Source of the DNA: Chrysomallon squamiferum
Taxonomy: Eukaryota > Mollusca > Gastropoda > Neomphalida > Peltospiridae
Assembly (NCBI GenBank): GCA_012295275.1
Contig: CM022668.1
Coordinates: forward strand, 3,107,531-3,147,530
DNA length: 40,000 nt
Reading direction: 5' to 3'
Part shown: positions 1 through 13,223 of the stretch, one piece after another
How the letters are laid out: the number at the start of each line of letters is the position of its first letter
How positions within the stretch are numbered: position 1 is the first letter of the stretch
Notes under the pieces: generated by a model
Database searches by the model: none
Told to the model about the DNA's origin: nothing
What the model saw: only the letters and a program-made list of their open reading frames with translations
Position numbers and translations under genes: made by a program

Positions 1-91
1 TTGTTGTAGATACCAGCAGAGTTATTTCCCTGTCATCCTCCGCTTTTTCAATGATAGATAAAACCGCTGTAGGTTTGCATGGGGGAATAAG

Positions 92-130
<39 letters not shown>

Positions 131-622
131 AAAGTAAAAGTAAATATTTTCGTTTGCTGACTTTGAAAATGTACCATTGCGTATTTTTATGATTAAGTCT
201 AATTTAGAGAATTCATTCCCAATAATAATATTTTAACTACAAAATACTTCTAATGGCCTAATTTAAACAATAATGATTATGCAGCTTGTTCTAAAGCGTA
301 CGCAGGTACCTGCAAGTTAACATTCTTTATTTTCTTGGTAAATTTTTTGTTTCAGAATGAATTATTTACTTAAAGATATAAGCTATTTTTTTTTTTTTTG
401 CATTGTTGAGTCCTGTTGACAAAAATAGATAAAGATTTTCAAACTTCATGAAGAGGGGCAAATCTTCAAGAGCATAAAAAAAATAAAATAAAAATAAAAT
501 AAAATAAATGAATAAATGAATAAATAAATAAATAAGATAATATAATGTAGAAAAAAGAAGAACAAAACCAAAACAGTGCGATTAAATAATAATAAAATAT
601 AAAATAAAATACAATAAAGAAC

Positions 623-687
<65 letters not shown>

Positions 688-693
688 AACAAC

Positions 694-724
<31 letters not shown>

Positions 725-1026
725 TAATCCTTATCATCATAAAATTATAAAGTATAAAAAAGTAAATAAACACCAGCTCACTAATCTTTAGATCTCGATC
801 ACCATTCACTGAATTCTGTCTGTGAATCAGTAACGAGAATCAACAGCCAGGAAAACTGATTCAAAGAAAACAAAAAATAAAAAAAATCTCATCTAGAGAT
901 GTGAAAAGTCGGAGCAAAATAATTTCTGCTGAGAGAAAATCACTTCTTTGTTCAAGCATTTTATTTCCAAAATAAAGGACAAAAAAAAAAAAAAAAAAAA
1001 AAAAAAGAAAGGTCTCCAGTCATAGT
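1..1026. repeat. AT-rich low-complexity stretch
   Basis: Holds (AAAT)n at about 90-132, A-rich sequence at 477-540, a compound (AAT)n/(AAC)n run at about 622-722, and a poly(A) run at 980-1006. The unique sequence between them shows no open frame beyond repeat translation and no gene that I can support. Confidence 0.85.
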
Positions 1027-1060
1027 GTGAGCAAGTGTTTGAGTGATCTTTCATTTCCAG

Positions 1061-1243
1061 GAGGGTTTGAACGCGAGAACATCAACTGTCTGTTGAGAAA
1101 AGTGTTGATAAAGAGAAGAGTCTTCACCTCTGCGAGGACAAAGACTTTAATTTGTTTCGCGTTGTTTTCAGATGAGAGTCAGCGATGTTTCACAGGATTT
1201 GCTGAGGGAAGATGTTCTACAGCCAACAACAACGTCGGAATAG
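1061..1243 (+). other. Weak candidate internal exon with four cysteines
   Basis: A TTTCATTTCCAG acceptor (AG at 1059-1060) and an ATAG|GTAGCA donor (GT at 1244) bound 183 bp that is open in one frame, phase 1 at both ends, coding about 60 residues. The frame has cysteines in the contexts INC, LIC, QRC and GRC. The stretch is less AT-rich than its surroundings. I see no partner exon, and the cysteine pattern only loosely recalls the minus-strand gene nearby. It could be a chance open frame. Confidence 0.25.
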
Positions 1244-1264
1244 GTAGCATGACTGTGTTGGAAC

Positions 1265-1612
1265 GTTTTACATACTTTGTGCTCCTTGTCAACATACTGT
1301 GTTTTACTTGTCTACATACTTTGTTCTGTCTACCAGCTTTGTTCTACCTGTCTACCAGCTTTGTTGTACCTGTTTACCGACTTTGTTCTACCTGTCTATC
1401 TACTTTGTTCTACTTGTCTACCTACTTTGTTCTTCTTGTTCCCCTATTTTATTCTATCTGTCTACATACTGTGTTCTGTCAACATACTTTGTTCAGTCTA
1501 CCAGCTTTGTTCTACTTGTCTACATACTTTGTTCTACCTGTGTACATACTGTCTACATACTGTGTTTTACCTGTCTACATACTTTGTTCTGTCAACATAC
1601 TTTGTTCAGTCG
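1265..1612. repeat. 22-bp minisatellite, unit like TACATACTTTGTTCTACCTG
   Basis: About 16 degenerate tandem units of roughly 22 bp (shorter 18-bp units occur) alternate TCTACATACTTTGTTC with TCTACCAGCTTTGTTC. The array starts about 20 bp after the candidate donor at 1244. Long open frames of Leu/Cys/Tyr/Phe repeats cross it in three frames, as expected for repeat DNA without stops. Confidence 0.8.
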
Positions 1613-2182
1613 TACGAAACAGACGTCAACGCTAGAGAGGACCTGTGAGAAATATTCAAGTTCGACAACTTTCAGGAGAAGAAAAATATTCAGTATTTGT
1701 TGCAGTTTATTGAAAAATGAAATTAACATATATAGTAAAGATATATACTAGTAATAAAGCATTGATTATTAAATTTTTAGTGTTAGTAAATATGTTTTTC
1801 TTTCATAATAAAATACAATAAAAATATTTTTGAATTGTGAGTGTACATACCTATATAAAAACATAAATATTTACGAACATACGCACGCACACGCATCCCT
1901 TCATACATACGTACATAATTAAATACAACTCTACTCATATACACACACATACACATGTATTCATATACACTTCTAAACACCTATTCATACACGCACAGAC
2001 GCACACACACAGAGAAGCATACATACAGACACCCTCCTCCTCCGAGGATGGTAAATTTAATACTTTGCTAGTCATAATTATCGTATGGGAAAAAAAACTG
2101 TTATTATACACTGTCCAGTAACTTTTCTTCTTCTTCTTTCTCTTCTTCTCCTGCCTCGTCTTCTTCACTTTTTCTTCGCCTC
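1613..2182. other. Non-coding: AT-rich spacer, imperfect ACAT repeats, 3' UTR of the cysteine-rich gene
   Basis: Unique AT-rich sequence at 1613-1840, imperfect CATACACAC-type repeats at about 1845-2030, then the probable 3' UTR of the minus-strand gene, which reads as an AAG-rich purine run at 2115-2180. No other gene seen. Confidence 0.6.
2056..2061 (-). terminator. Candidate poly(A) signal ATTAAA for the cysteine-rich gene
   Basis: ATTAAA on the minus strand, about 120 bp past the TAA at 2183. It is the first canonical variant downstream. A strict AATAAA occurs only later, at 1712-1707. Confidence 0.4.
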
Positions 2183-2407
2183 TTACACAAGAACTGTCGG
2201 AATTAGTAGAACAAGCAGAACCGCCGTCGGTGCGGACGTGAGGCGAAGCTGGGCGGCAGTGAGGCAGCCGGGCGGCTGGGTGATCTCCTCCAAAGACTTG
2301 AACACGCGTCTCGAGTAAATATCGCAGTCTGGCATTTTCTTCAGGCACTTCACATTGACAATGTGGTCTCTGGAAAATACAACAATAACAATAATAATAA
2401 ATAGTGA

Positions 2408-2501
<94 letters not shown>

Positions 2502-2639
2502 AGACAGTAGTATGATAAAGGCACGTCATTTGTGACGTCACTAAATGTCGACATTACGATTAGTCCCACTTTTTTCTAGAAGCGTTCGTTATTTATAATG
2601 TCATCATTAAGTAACAACAACAACAACAACAACAACAAC

Positions 2640-2674
<35 letters not shown>

Positions 2675-2968
2675 TAATAATTTACAACGTTAAAAAGAAC
2701 TGCCAATATATTCATATGTATGTATGTGTGTGTGAGAGTATGTGTTTTTGTGTGTGTGTGTATATATATATATGTGTGTGTGTGTGCGCGTGTGTGTGTG
2801 CTTGCTCTACCTGCAGACAACAATATTTGGTGGTGCGTTTCGAGGTAGGAATCTGGATTTGAAATCTTCTCTGCAGACATCAACGTAGTCGTCGAGTCTG
2901 TTCAGACACCCCATGTCGACACCTTCAAAACAACAGCGCATCAAGACAAAGTGGATTAAAATATATAC

Positions 2969-2999
<31 letters not shown>

Positions 3000-4057
3000 C
3001 GTAGTGTTTGTACGTGCGTGTGTTTATTTGTAGTGTACGTATTGTGTATACGTATGCATTTGTTATGTGGGTGCGTATGCCGTGCGTATATGCATGTGTG
3101 TGTATTGGCGTGTATGTGTGTGTGTGTGTTTCTGTAGACTGTATATGTATGTTTGTGTATGTGTGTGCAGAAATGTGTGTATTTGTATAAGGGTTTGTAT
3201 ATGTGTGTTTGCATGTAGCGTAAATACGTGTATGTGTATATGTGTGTATGTATAAGTATGTATATGTGTATATGTATGTATATGTATATATATGTGTGTA
3301 TATGTATATATGTATGTATGTGTATATGTATGTATGTGTGTGTATATGTATATATGTGTGTATGTATTTATGTATGTGTGTGTATTTGTAAAGCTTAGTC
3401 TCAGTATTTTCACACATATACTTGTGTGTATGTGTAAAGCTTACTCTGAGTATTTTCACACATATACTTGTGTATGTGTTTACTCTCAGTTTTTCACTCT
3501 CATGTATTTTTTTCACACAAATACTTGTGTATGTGTATAAAGTATGTGTAAAGCTTACTCTCAGTATTTTCACACAAATACTTGTGTGTGTATAAAGCTT
3601 ACTCTCAGTATTTTCACACAAATACTTGTGTGTGTGTAAAGCTTACTCTGAGTATTTTCACACAAATACTTGTGTGTGTATAAAGCTTACTCTCAGTATT
3701 TTCACACAAATACTTGTGTGTGTGTACATATATTTTCACACAAATACTTGTGTGTGTATAAAGCTTACTCTCAGTATTTTCACACATATACTTGTGTGTG
3801 TGTGTGTAAAAGCTTACTCTCAGTATTTTCACACAAATACTTGTTCGCATGCGACCACTGATCGGGCGTGGTGACGTAAGCATCCATTCTCTTTATTCCT
3901 TCCGCTGTACCCAGTATGTGCAGACATTTTCTACTCGTCCCCAGGACGCACCGCAAAGCTTTGTCAGCATTTTGCCGATTGCTGCAACATAGACACGTGT
4001 ACTGAGATACAAACATACACAAAAACACACACAGACACACGTACACACACACACACA

Positions 4058-4098
<41 letters not shown>

Positions 4099-5242
4099 TT
4101 AAACAAATACATACAACCAGCCAGTGCAAGGTTTTCAACAAAAAACATTAATAATAACGCAAATTTGACGAAAAAAACCCCGCAATATTTCGAGATAAGC
4201 TTTGATTACCCCATCGGTTGCTGAGCAACCAGTGCGTTCCTGAATACTGTCTACGTGCAGAGTCTAATCATAGGACAGAGAATATTCATACCTAAATACA
4301 TACATGTACCCAGATAAATACACACACACATACACACATACACACATACACACATTTTTCTGTTTACCTGCACGTTATGTTAATGTTGTTTTTAACTTGT
4401 CGGAGGACGAACTCCAGCCACTGGAGAACTATCTGCACTGTCGGCTTCTCGGAGAAGAAGATGTCAGCTGACGTGCCCAGAGGCGGATCACGTAGGGTGT
4501 AACCGCGCTGGGCCAGACACAGCTTCGTGAACCTCATGTACGCCGGTCCTTTCCTGCATGGAGTCGGTAACACGTGTGTTAGTTCTGCAAACTCGCTGAT
4601 CACAGACAGTCCTGCAACGCAATAAACGAAACAGAGAAATAAAATAATGACGTCATAGAGCTTAGTTTCCTATTTGAATATTGCGTCATAGCCTTAATTG
4701 TGAGCCAGAAAAACAATGAAGTAATTGTGTGTAATTTGCGATGGTTTTGGCGAGGTTCTTAGCTTAATATGCCGCCTCGAAGCTGCCTTGTTCCGACTTC
4801 TGAGAATTATCTTTCGGTATCCAGTATTCATCGTGTAAAAATTAAAATATTACAGCAAGAAATAGTTTGGATTAATCTGAATAATGATGACCTATGATGA
4901 CGTCCAAACAGGGGACATTCAAAATGTTCCAGACAGCGAAACTCCTAACATCATAAGCATCGCTTTTTGCCTTTTCCATCACGTCTGGTCGTGACGTAAT
5001 GAAAGTGCTTATCCTATGCAATTAGAAATAGAGAATCTTGGAACTTAAACCTTCTAATTATATTATGATCTCAATCAAAACAACAACAACAACAACAACA
5101 TTATTAAATTATGGGTGGAGACTTTTTCTTGCAGTAAAGTGGACTGATATTTTGTTTATATTTATTTATTATAAATTACAAACAAAAGAAACTAAATAAC
5201 AATATACATACCAATTACGCAGTGAAAAACTATCCAGTCCAT
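2183..5242 (-). CDS. Five-exon gene: secreted, cysteine-rich, probably GPI-anchored protein (245 aa), family not recognised
   Basis: The coordinates span the whole gene. Coding exons, in transcription order, are 5242-5212, 4611-4368, 3981-3818, 2922-2811 and 2369-2183 (TAA). Donors are G|GTATGT, CAG|GTAAAC, GAGA|GTAAGC and CAG|GTAGAG; acceptors are TTGCAG, TTGCAG, TTGAAG and TTCCAG. Junction phases 1, 2, 1, 2 match at every join, which is the main evidence that the exons belong together. The protein begins [16 protein letters not shown], a signal-peptide-like hydrophobic start. Twelve cysteines follow in the predicted mature chain (residues 29, 42, 91, 103, 111, 142, 152, 163, 183, 192, 199, 219), with one N-glycosylation site (Asn88, NIT). 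It ends in a 14-residue hydrophobic tail after small residues TSA (228-230), typical of a GPI signal. I infer an extracellular, disulfide-bonded, membrane-tethered protein. I recognise no domain family and assign no function. The ATG lies 28 bp from a TGACGTCA box and follows a four-codon uORF (ATG at 5268). Confidence 0.78.
2411..2498. repeat. (GA)n microsatellite in intron 4 of the cysteine-rich gene
   Basis: An uninterrupted GA dinucleotide run lies about 40 bp upstream (on the coding strand) of the exon-5 acceptor. (AAC)n(AAT)n follows at 2618-2672, and TG/TA runs at about 2716-2800, in the same intron. Confidence 0.95.
3391..3851 (-). repeat. 44-bp minisatellite that duplicates the exon-3 5' splice site of the cysteine-rich gene
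   Basis: AAGCTTACTCTCAGTATTTT recurs with AAGCTT at 3391, 3437, 3551, 3595, 3639, 3683, 3761 and 3810 (44-bp spacing in the regular part; a decayed copy near 3478 and a partial one near 3730). Read on the coding strand, each unit holds the last ~27 exonic bases of exon 3, the GAGA|GTAAGC donor and the first intronic bases. Only the first donor (exon end 3818) leaves the reading frame open; read-through meets a stop at 3782-3780. The array grades into the (TATG/TG)n tract at 2990-3390. Confidence 0.85.
4021..4100. repeat. (CA)n microsatellite in intron 2 of the cysteine-rich gene
   Basis: A CA-rich run with occasional GTAC breaks, ending just upstream (coding strand) of the exon-3 acceptor. 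A second CA/ACAT patch at 4318-4356 borders the exon-2 donor. Confidence 0.9.
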
Positions 5243-5269
5243 GTTAAACCGATTTACCGGAAAGTCATG

Positions 5270-5277
5270 TGACGTCA
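5270..5277. promoter_or_regulatory. CRE-type palindrome TGACGTCA upstream of the cysteine-rich gene
   Basis: An exact CREB/ATF palindrome lies 28 bp before the start codon of the minus-strand gene. It may be in the core promoter or the 5' UTR; no TATA box is evident. The same octamer occurs seven more times in the window (see findings). The motif match is certain; its use as a regulatory site is inference. Confidence 0.4.
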
Positions 5278-5377
5278 AATTCCGTGACGCACAAACTTGT
5301 GACAAAGGAATAAATGTAGAACATTTCGACGATCTTCGTGGATCTTCGTAAATTTCCGATTCTCGCCCCGTTCGTGA

Positions 5378-7060
<1,683 letters not shown>

Positions 7061-7380
7061 AAAATAACAAAACTGACATCTTTACTGAAGAAATGACAGA
7101 CACTGCTAAACAGCTCACAGCTGACTGCAATCAATACACAGAATCTGACAAATGAATGTTCAGCGATTTAAAAACAAAAGGAGTAGCTATTTGTCCGGTA
7201 ACCGATTAGTCAATCTATTGTTTCAGGAGTCAGTCTATACTAACATACAGGTGGAAAACTAACAATTAGTTTGTAGTCGTCGATTGTTCAGGTAAGTTTC
7301 TCTTTACTTAGACTAATACAGGTACACGTGTTTGTTACATGTGCATGCGCTGATATGTATTTACTACTATTATTAGTAAG
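7061..7380. other. Unique island with one strong donor-like site, no open frame
   Basis: A non-repetitive stretch that includes TTCAG|GTAAGT (GT at 7292-7293), a near-consensus 5' splice site on the plus strand. It could belong to an untranslated leader exon of the receptor gene starting at 12417. No coding potential is visible. Confidence 0.3.
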
Positions 7381-7398
7381 ATGTTACTATAAATATAT

Positions 7399-8121
7399 TA
7401 CTACTACTACTACTATTACTACTACTGCTACTACTACTACTACTACTATGCTACTACTACTGCTACTACTACTACTACTATTACTGCTATTACTACTACT
7501 ACTGCTGCTACTACTACTACTATTACTAGTACTACAACAACTACTGCTACTATTACTGCTACTACTACTACTACTGCTTCTACTACTACTACAATGCAAC
7601 TACTACTACTATTATTATTATTATTATATCAACATTTCAGACGAAATGCTATTTCTAGAATAAATGACTAAATATTTATTTATCAACTAAACATATTACA
7701 TTAACTGTAAATTATAAAGTTGGTTAAATAATCACATTTAAAAAAGGAAACCCGCTCACGTTATTTTTGTTTCTATCAGTACAATTAGCAGCAAAAAATG
7801 GTTTTATCCACCTTCTCACAGACGTAAAAATACAGTTGCATTTTATTAACTGGTCTAGGAGTGATAGTTAGAATGGGAAATAGAAAAAATGTTCCGCAAT
7901 CAAGGTCTGATGACTCCGTGATGTACCTTTCCTCCGAATAGCTGTATCTGAATTAAATTATTTTATATACTTTTCGTGTTCAGTAATATACTAGAGAAGA
8001 AACCTGTTGTCAATCATGTTTGTCTTGTTTTATTATATAACCGCATGGAAATTGTTATAAATATTTACTAACAAAAAAGGACCCCGCATCAAAAAAAAAA
8101 AAAAAAAAAAAAACAACAAAA

Positions 8122-8161
<40 letters not shown>

Positions 8162-8551
8162 AACAACTACCAAGAAAAGAACTAAAAAAAAAAAAAATAA
8201 TAATAACCAATACTACCACCCATAATACTAAAAATAACAACAATAATAATAATAACAACAACAACAATAATAATAATAATATGAAACATATTACTGGGGT
8301 TGGAAAGGGAAAACAACTTTATATGTCGGCAAGAAGACCTGATCTTTCACAAAGGTGTTAATGTAGAAACTACAAGAGAGCCGAAACCCGCTGCTGTAAC
8401 TTCATAGATTAGGTAAATGATTTTTTTTTTTTTTGATTTAGACAGGTTATGATATACTAGGATGTTTGATAATTAGGAACTACGAGGAAAATAGTAGCAG
8501 TTGTAGTAGTAATAGTAGTAACAGACATAGTAGTAGTATAGTGCAAGTAAT

Positions 8552-8620
<69 letters not shown>

Positions 8621-8998
8621 GATGATGATGATGAAGACAACAACAACAACAACATTAATTAGATAATAACAAAACAACAACGATACTATTACACTGCTAC
8701 TACTACTACTACTATTACTACTACTACTACTACTACTACTACTGCTGCTACTACTACTACTACTACTACTGCTACTGCTACTAATACTACCACTACTACT
8801 ACTGTTACTACTGCTGCTGCTACTACTGCTATTACTACTAGTACTACTACCACTGTCACAACTAATGTTAACGATAACGGGTTGGAAAAAGATAAATGAA
8901 TAATCAAACAACAACAACAACAAAACAACAACAAGTAATAACAACAATAATAATAATAAACTACTACTAAATAAATAAATAAAATAAAATAAATAAAA

Positions 8999-9034
<36 letters not shown>

Positions 9035-9060
9035 AAAAGAAACGAAAAGAATAACGTGGC
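7399..9060. repeat. TAC/ACT triplet arrays, poly(A), AAT/ATG/AAC and AAAT runs
   Basis: (TAC)n with interspersed TGC at 7399-7600, (ATT)n at 7606-7627, long A-runs at 8092-8160, AAC/AAT at 8175-8280, (AAT)n(ATG)n(AAC)n at 8553-8655, (TAC)n at 8694-8850 and (AAAT)n at 8968-9035. The unique stretch 7630-8080 has no supportable gene. Frames here translate as poly-Leu, poly-Tyr or poly-Ser and are artefacts. Confidence 0.9.
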
Positions 9061-9360
9061 ATTGCAGAAAATTGAACCCACGACCTTACAGACGTGAACG
9101 ATGTTAAGTACATGAACAACAAGACATCACGTATCGCTGACAGCAGGTTACAGACGTAAATTCGGACACTGGCCTTTCATCGATTGTTCAGATTTGAACA
9201 GATTCTAACAATAGACTGACTACAGCATAACAGCTTCACACTTCAGTGACAGGTAGACAAAGACCAGGTAATGTTTGATCTTTATATTGACACAAAACAT
9301 TATATACACATAGACAGTCACAAACGTACACGCAAATGATACATGTAACGATATGCACAC
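9061..9360. other. Unique island, possible leader exon or decayed SINE
   Basis: No open frame. A plus-strand CAG|GTAATG site (GT at 9268-9269) resembles a donor. On the minus strand GTGGGTTCAAT near 9080-9070 resembles a tRNA B box and runs into the (AAAT)n tract, as some tRNA-derived SINEs do. Neither reading is strong. Confidence 0.25.
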
Positions 9361-9404
9361 ATGCATTGTACATGTAATGAAATAATCTTTATTAATTATT
9401 CAGT

Positions 9405-9413
9405 ATTCATTAC

Positions 9414-9445
<32 letters not shown>

Positions 9446-9489
9446 GACTGATATTACTACTACTACTACTACTACTAGTACTATTACTT

Positions 9490-9530
<41 letters not shown>

Positions 9531-10056
9531 GCCACTACTACTACTATATAAACTACTATTTCAAATGCTACAGTAACAAGAACAACAACGTACTACCAGT
9601 TTGATTTGTTACTAATAATCCTACAACAGTAGCTACTACTACAACATCAACTACTGCTGCTGCTATTGCTACTACTACTATTACTTTTGATAACGTTGTT
9701 GTTGTTGTTACTGAGCATTGCTACTAGTACTATAATAACTACTACGTCTACGATTACTACTACTACTACTGTTTCAAATACTACATCACTAATTACTGTT
9801 GTTGCTTCTACTACTGCTACTACTACTATTATTGTTATTGTTGATGTTGTTGTTGTGATTGTTGATGTTGTAGTTGTTGTTACTAAAACATCTTCTAACT
9901 GATGTTTAGTTAATCAAGACTGTAAATAAATACGATTTAGTTTAATAATTAAATTTTATCAGAACATTTTAATATTTTTCTTTTTTATTATTTCCTTTCT
10001 AAATGCACCTAATAACTAATTATTACTTTTGGTTTGACAATTAACAGGAAACAGTC

Positions 10057-10090
<34 letters not shown>

Positions 10091-10638
10091 AAAAACATTG
10101 TTTGTATTTAAATACATAATCAGTCATTTCTATTTTAACATAAATTATGGCATCAGTATATAAGACAATGGTAATGACGCTGAATACATGTTTTTGTCAT
10201 ATACATACTTACATACATAGATACATTAATATATAGGTATATATATTTAAAGAGTTACTAACATACGTAAGTGTGTATTGTGAATGATCTTTATAGTTAA
10301 CCCAAGAAATGGTCTAAATATAGCATGCATTTTTATTTATTTATTTATTTATTTATTATTTCTTTCTTTCTTTGTTTATTGTTTACTTCTACTACTACTA
10401 CTACTGCTACTGCTACTACTGCTACTACTACTACTACTGCTACTACTACTAATGCTACGATCACGACTACTGCTGCTACTAAGACTATTACTACAACAAC
10501 TACTACTACTACTACTACTACAACTACTACTACTATTATTACTACTACTAGCTCTACGATTACTCATGAACATCATCACTATTATTATTATTAGTAGTAT
10601 TATCATTATCATTATCATTATCATCATCATCATCATCA

Positions 10639-10676
<38 letters not shown>

Positions 10677-10680
10677 TTGA
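9405..10680. repeat. ATT, ACT/TAC and GTT triplet runs, poly(A), ATC runs
   Basis: (ATT)n at 9411-9440, (TAC)n at about 9455-9545, degenerate TAC/GTT triplets at 9640-9890, a poly(A) run at 10062-10090, (TTTA)n at 10330-10358, TAC triplets at 10386-10560, and (ATT)n/(ATC)n at 10577-10675. The 10090-10330 stretch is AT-rich and unique. No gene. Confidence 0.9.
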
Positions 10681-11265
<585 letters not shown>

Positions 11266-11339
11266 CCCCATCCTCCCCCGTACACTCTTTCTCTCTCTCT
11301 CAACTCGCAAAATCATCCTCTTCAAACTATCTCTTACCA

Positions 11340-12405
11340 AACTACGAAGTCAACAACATATAATATTACCAGAGCACAAAGAACATTTAATAAAAAAAAA
11401 TAAAAAAAATACCTGTAATAAATGAAGAAGAAAACGGTTCATATCTAAAGATCCGACTATAATCAAGTCAGTAATTTGCTGGCAATATCAATATCGACAA
11501 TTAAACCCGTACAAGAAACAAATAATTTCTGTTTCATGTAGGGTCACAGTATCAGTGAGTTTGTGAAATAGACATAATAAAAACAGTATCGGGTTTCTTC
11601 GATCCAAATCACGCATGTCGCAAGCGATATCAAATAAACAAATACTCCAGCAGAAAGTAATTATACATCTACGATTTCCAGATACCAGCGCACACACCGA
11701 AATGAGAAAGAAAAATAAATAAACAAGTAGAGACAACAGAGAAAAGTTTGTAAAATATGAACATATAGAATATTAGGATATATTTTGTAGAGGAGAAACA
11801 AACAAACAAACAAAAAACAAACAAAACAACAACAAAATAAAACATAACACCCTACCCTCAAATGAACAAGAAAAAAAAAAAAAAAAAAAAAAAAAAATAA
11901 AAAATAAAAAATAAAAATAAAAAAAAAAAAAAATAAGTAAGTAAGTAAGTAAGTAAGTAAATATTAAGTTGTTGCTACAAACTGGTACTACCACTAGTGC
12001 TAGCATAGCCACAACAAGAAGAATCACTAGTACAAACACTATAATAGTTGCAATTACTTCTACAACTACTGTTATTACTACTATTACTATTATACTACTA
12101 CTACGACTACCATACTACTACTACTGCCTCTGTTGCTATTACTATTACCCTTACTATTACTATAGCTTCTCCTACTACTAAACATATAATATTATATTTA
12201 TTATTATTATCGTTGTTGTTGCTGTTGTTATTATTAATATTATTAGTATTATTGATACTTAATGTACTGCAACAGTAACAATAATGATACGTTGTTGCTC
12301 TCGGCGTTATTTTGTTAATATAATGACAACGACGATGATAACGATGATTATTATTATTATTATTATCATTATTATCATTAATATTAGTATTATTATTATT
12401 ATTCA
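11340..12405. repeat. AT-rich spacer, poly(A)/(AAGT)n, then degenerate TAC/ATT triplets up to receptor gene A
   Basis: Unique sequence at 11340-11860, A-rich at 11868-11935, (AAGT)n at 11936-11960, then about 430 bp of degenerate ACT/ATT/GTT triplets that run to within about 10 bp of the gene A start codon. The final TTATTATTCAG (AG at 12405-12406) could be a splice acceptor for a 5' UTR exon. Confidence 0.7.
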
Positions 12406-12416
12406 GAAATATTCCA

Positions 12417-12951
12417 ATGGCGACCACTGTCACCGACTTTGACGTCGCAGCAAACATGTCCACATCTTCTCCTTTGCGACTGGAGGACTTCCTCGAGTAC
12501 AGGCTGTCGCTGAAGATACACCTCTACGTTTTACCCATCATAGTCTGCGTGGGCATCCCCGGAAACATCGTCTCCTTCGTCGTGCTCGTGTTTTCCACCT
12601 TCCGCAAGAGCACCACCTCGATGTACTTGGCGACTCTGGCCGTCCTGGACACTCTCATCCTCACCATCAGCGTCCTCTGGTTCGTCAGCTTCCACTTCCC
12701 AGACCGAGGCGTGTTCCGCGACGGCACGTGCCAGTTCATCCACTTCGTCTTCTACTTCTCCATCCACTTCGACGTGCTCGTCCTCGTCGCAATGACGGTG
12801 GAACGATTCATCGCGGTGGTGTTCCCGCTGAAGGCGCCGAGTCTGATCTCTCTCAGGAAGTCGCTGCTCACGATTGCGGGGGTGGGGATGTTCTCGTTCA
12901 CGCTCAACCTGCATCACGTCTTCACCAAGGGAATGACGACGTCCGCTGCAG
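12417..12951 (+). CDS. GPCR gene A, exon 1: N-terminus to end of TM4
   Basis: First coding exon of a class A (rhodopsin-like) receptor of 358 aa; with exon 2 (18518-19059) it makes a complete seven-helix protein. ATG at 12417 gives a 24-residue pre-DFLEY N-terminus with one sequon (NMS, Asn13). TM1 holds PGN (Asn50 = 1.50), TM2 LAVLD (Asp78 = 2.50), TM3 begins at Cys105, and its end reads ERF (129-131) in place of DRY, followed by FPLKA in ICL2. TM4 lacks the usual Trp4.50. The exon ends TGCAG|GTAGGT in phase 1 within Gly179. Peptide or chemosensory receptors with this style are common in molluscs (family knowledge); the ligand is unknown. The exon is strikingly GC-rich against an AT-rich background and starts about 10 bp after a triplet-repeat tract. 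Confidence 0.88.
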
Positions 12952-12955
12952 GTAG

Positions 12956-12987
<32 letters not shown>

Positions 12988-13021
12988 ATCCGTGCATCTC
13001 TTACAATTTGTAAATGAATGC

Positions 13022-13061
<40 letters not shown>

Positions 13062-13191
13062 ATATATACATGTTTGTATGTTAGTTGTTAGTGTCTGTCT
13101 TTGTGTGTGTTTCTTAGTGGATGTGTGTTTAAGTGTGTTAGTATGTCTGTGTAACTTTGACAGTCACAGATAGGTAGACTGATAATCTAGG

Positions 13192-13223
<32 letters not shown>

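Noticed and set aside
1277-1751. Leu/Cys/Tyr-rich frames
   Set aside because: They follow the 22-bp minisatellite period, and three overlapping frames are open together.
2956-3883. Frames repeating [13 protein letters not shown]
   Set aside because: Translation of the 44-bp minisatellite in intron 3; only the first ~9 residues of the motif belong to a real exon.
9060-9110. tRNA gene
   Set aside because: Only a B-box-like patch is present; no cloverleaf arms or A box can be drawn.
11488-11736. 82-aa minus-strand frame with a signal-peptide-like start
   Set aside because: It has no ATG at the start (TTG), no convincing splice sites, and lies in AT-rich spacer; the hydrophobic start comes from a T-rich tract.
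12524-12955. Antisense and alternative frames over GPCR exons (also at 18132-19085, 23041-23735, 25312-25608 and 38721-39155)
   Set aside because: Shadows of the receptor coding frames; they show no TM pattern or conserved motif.
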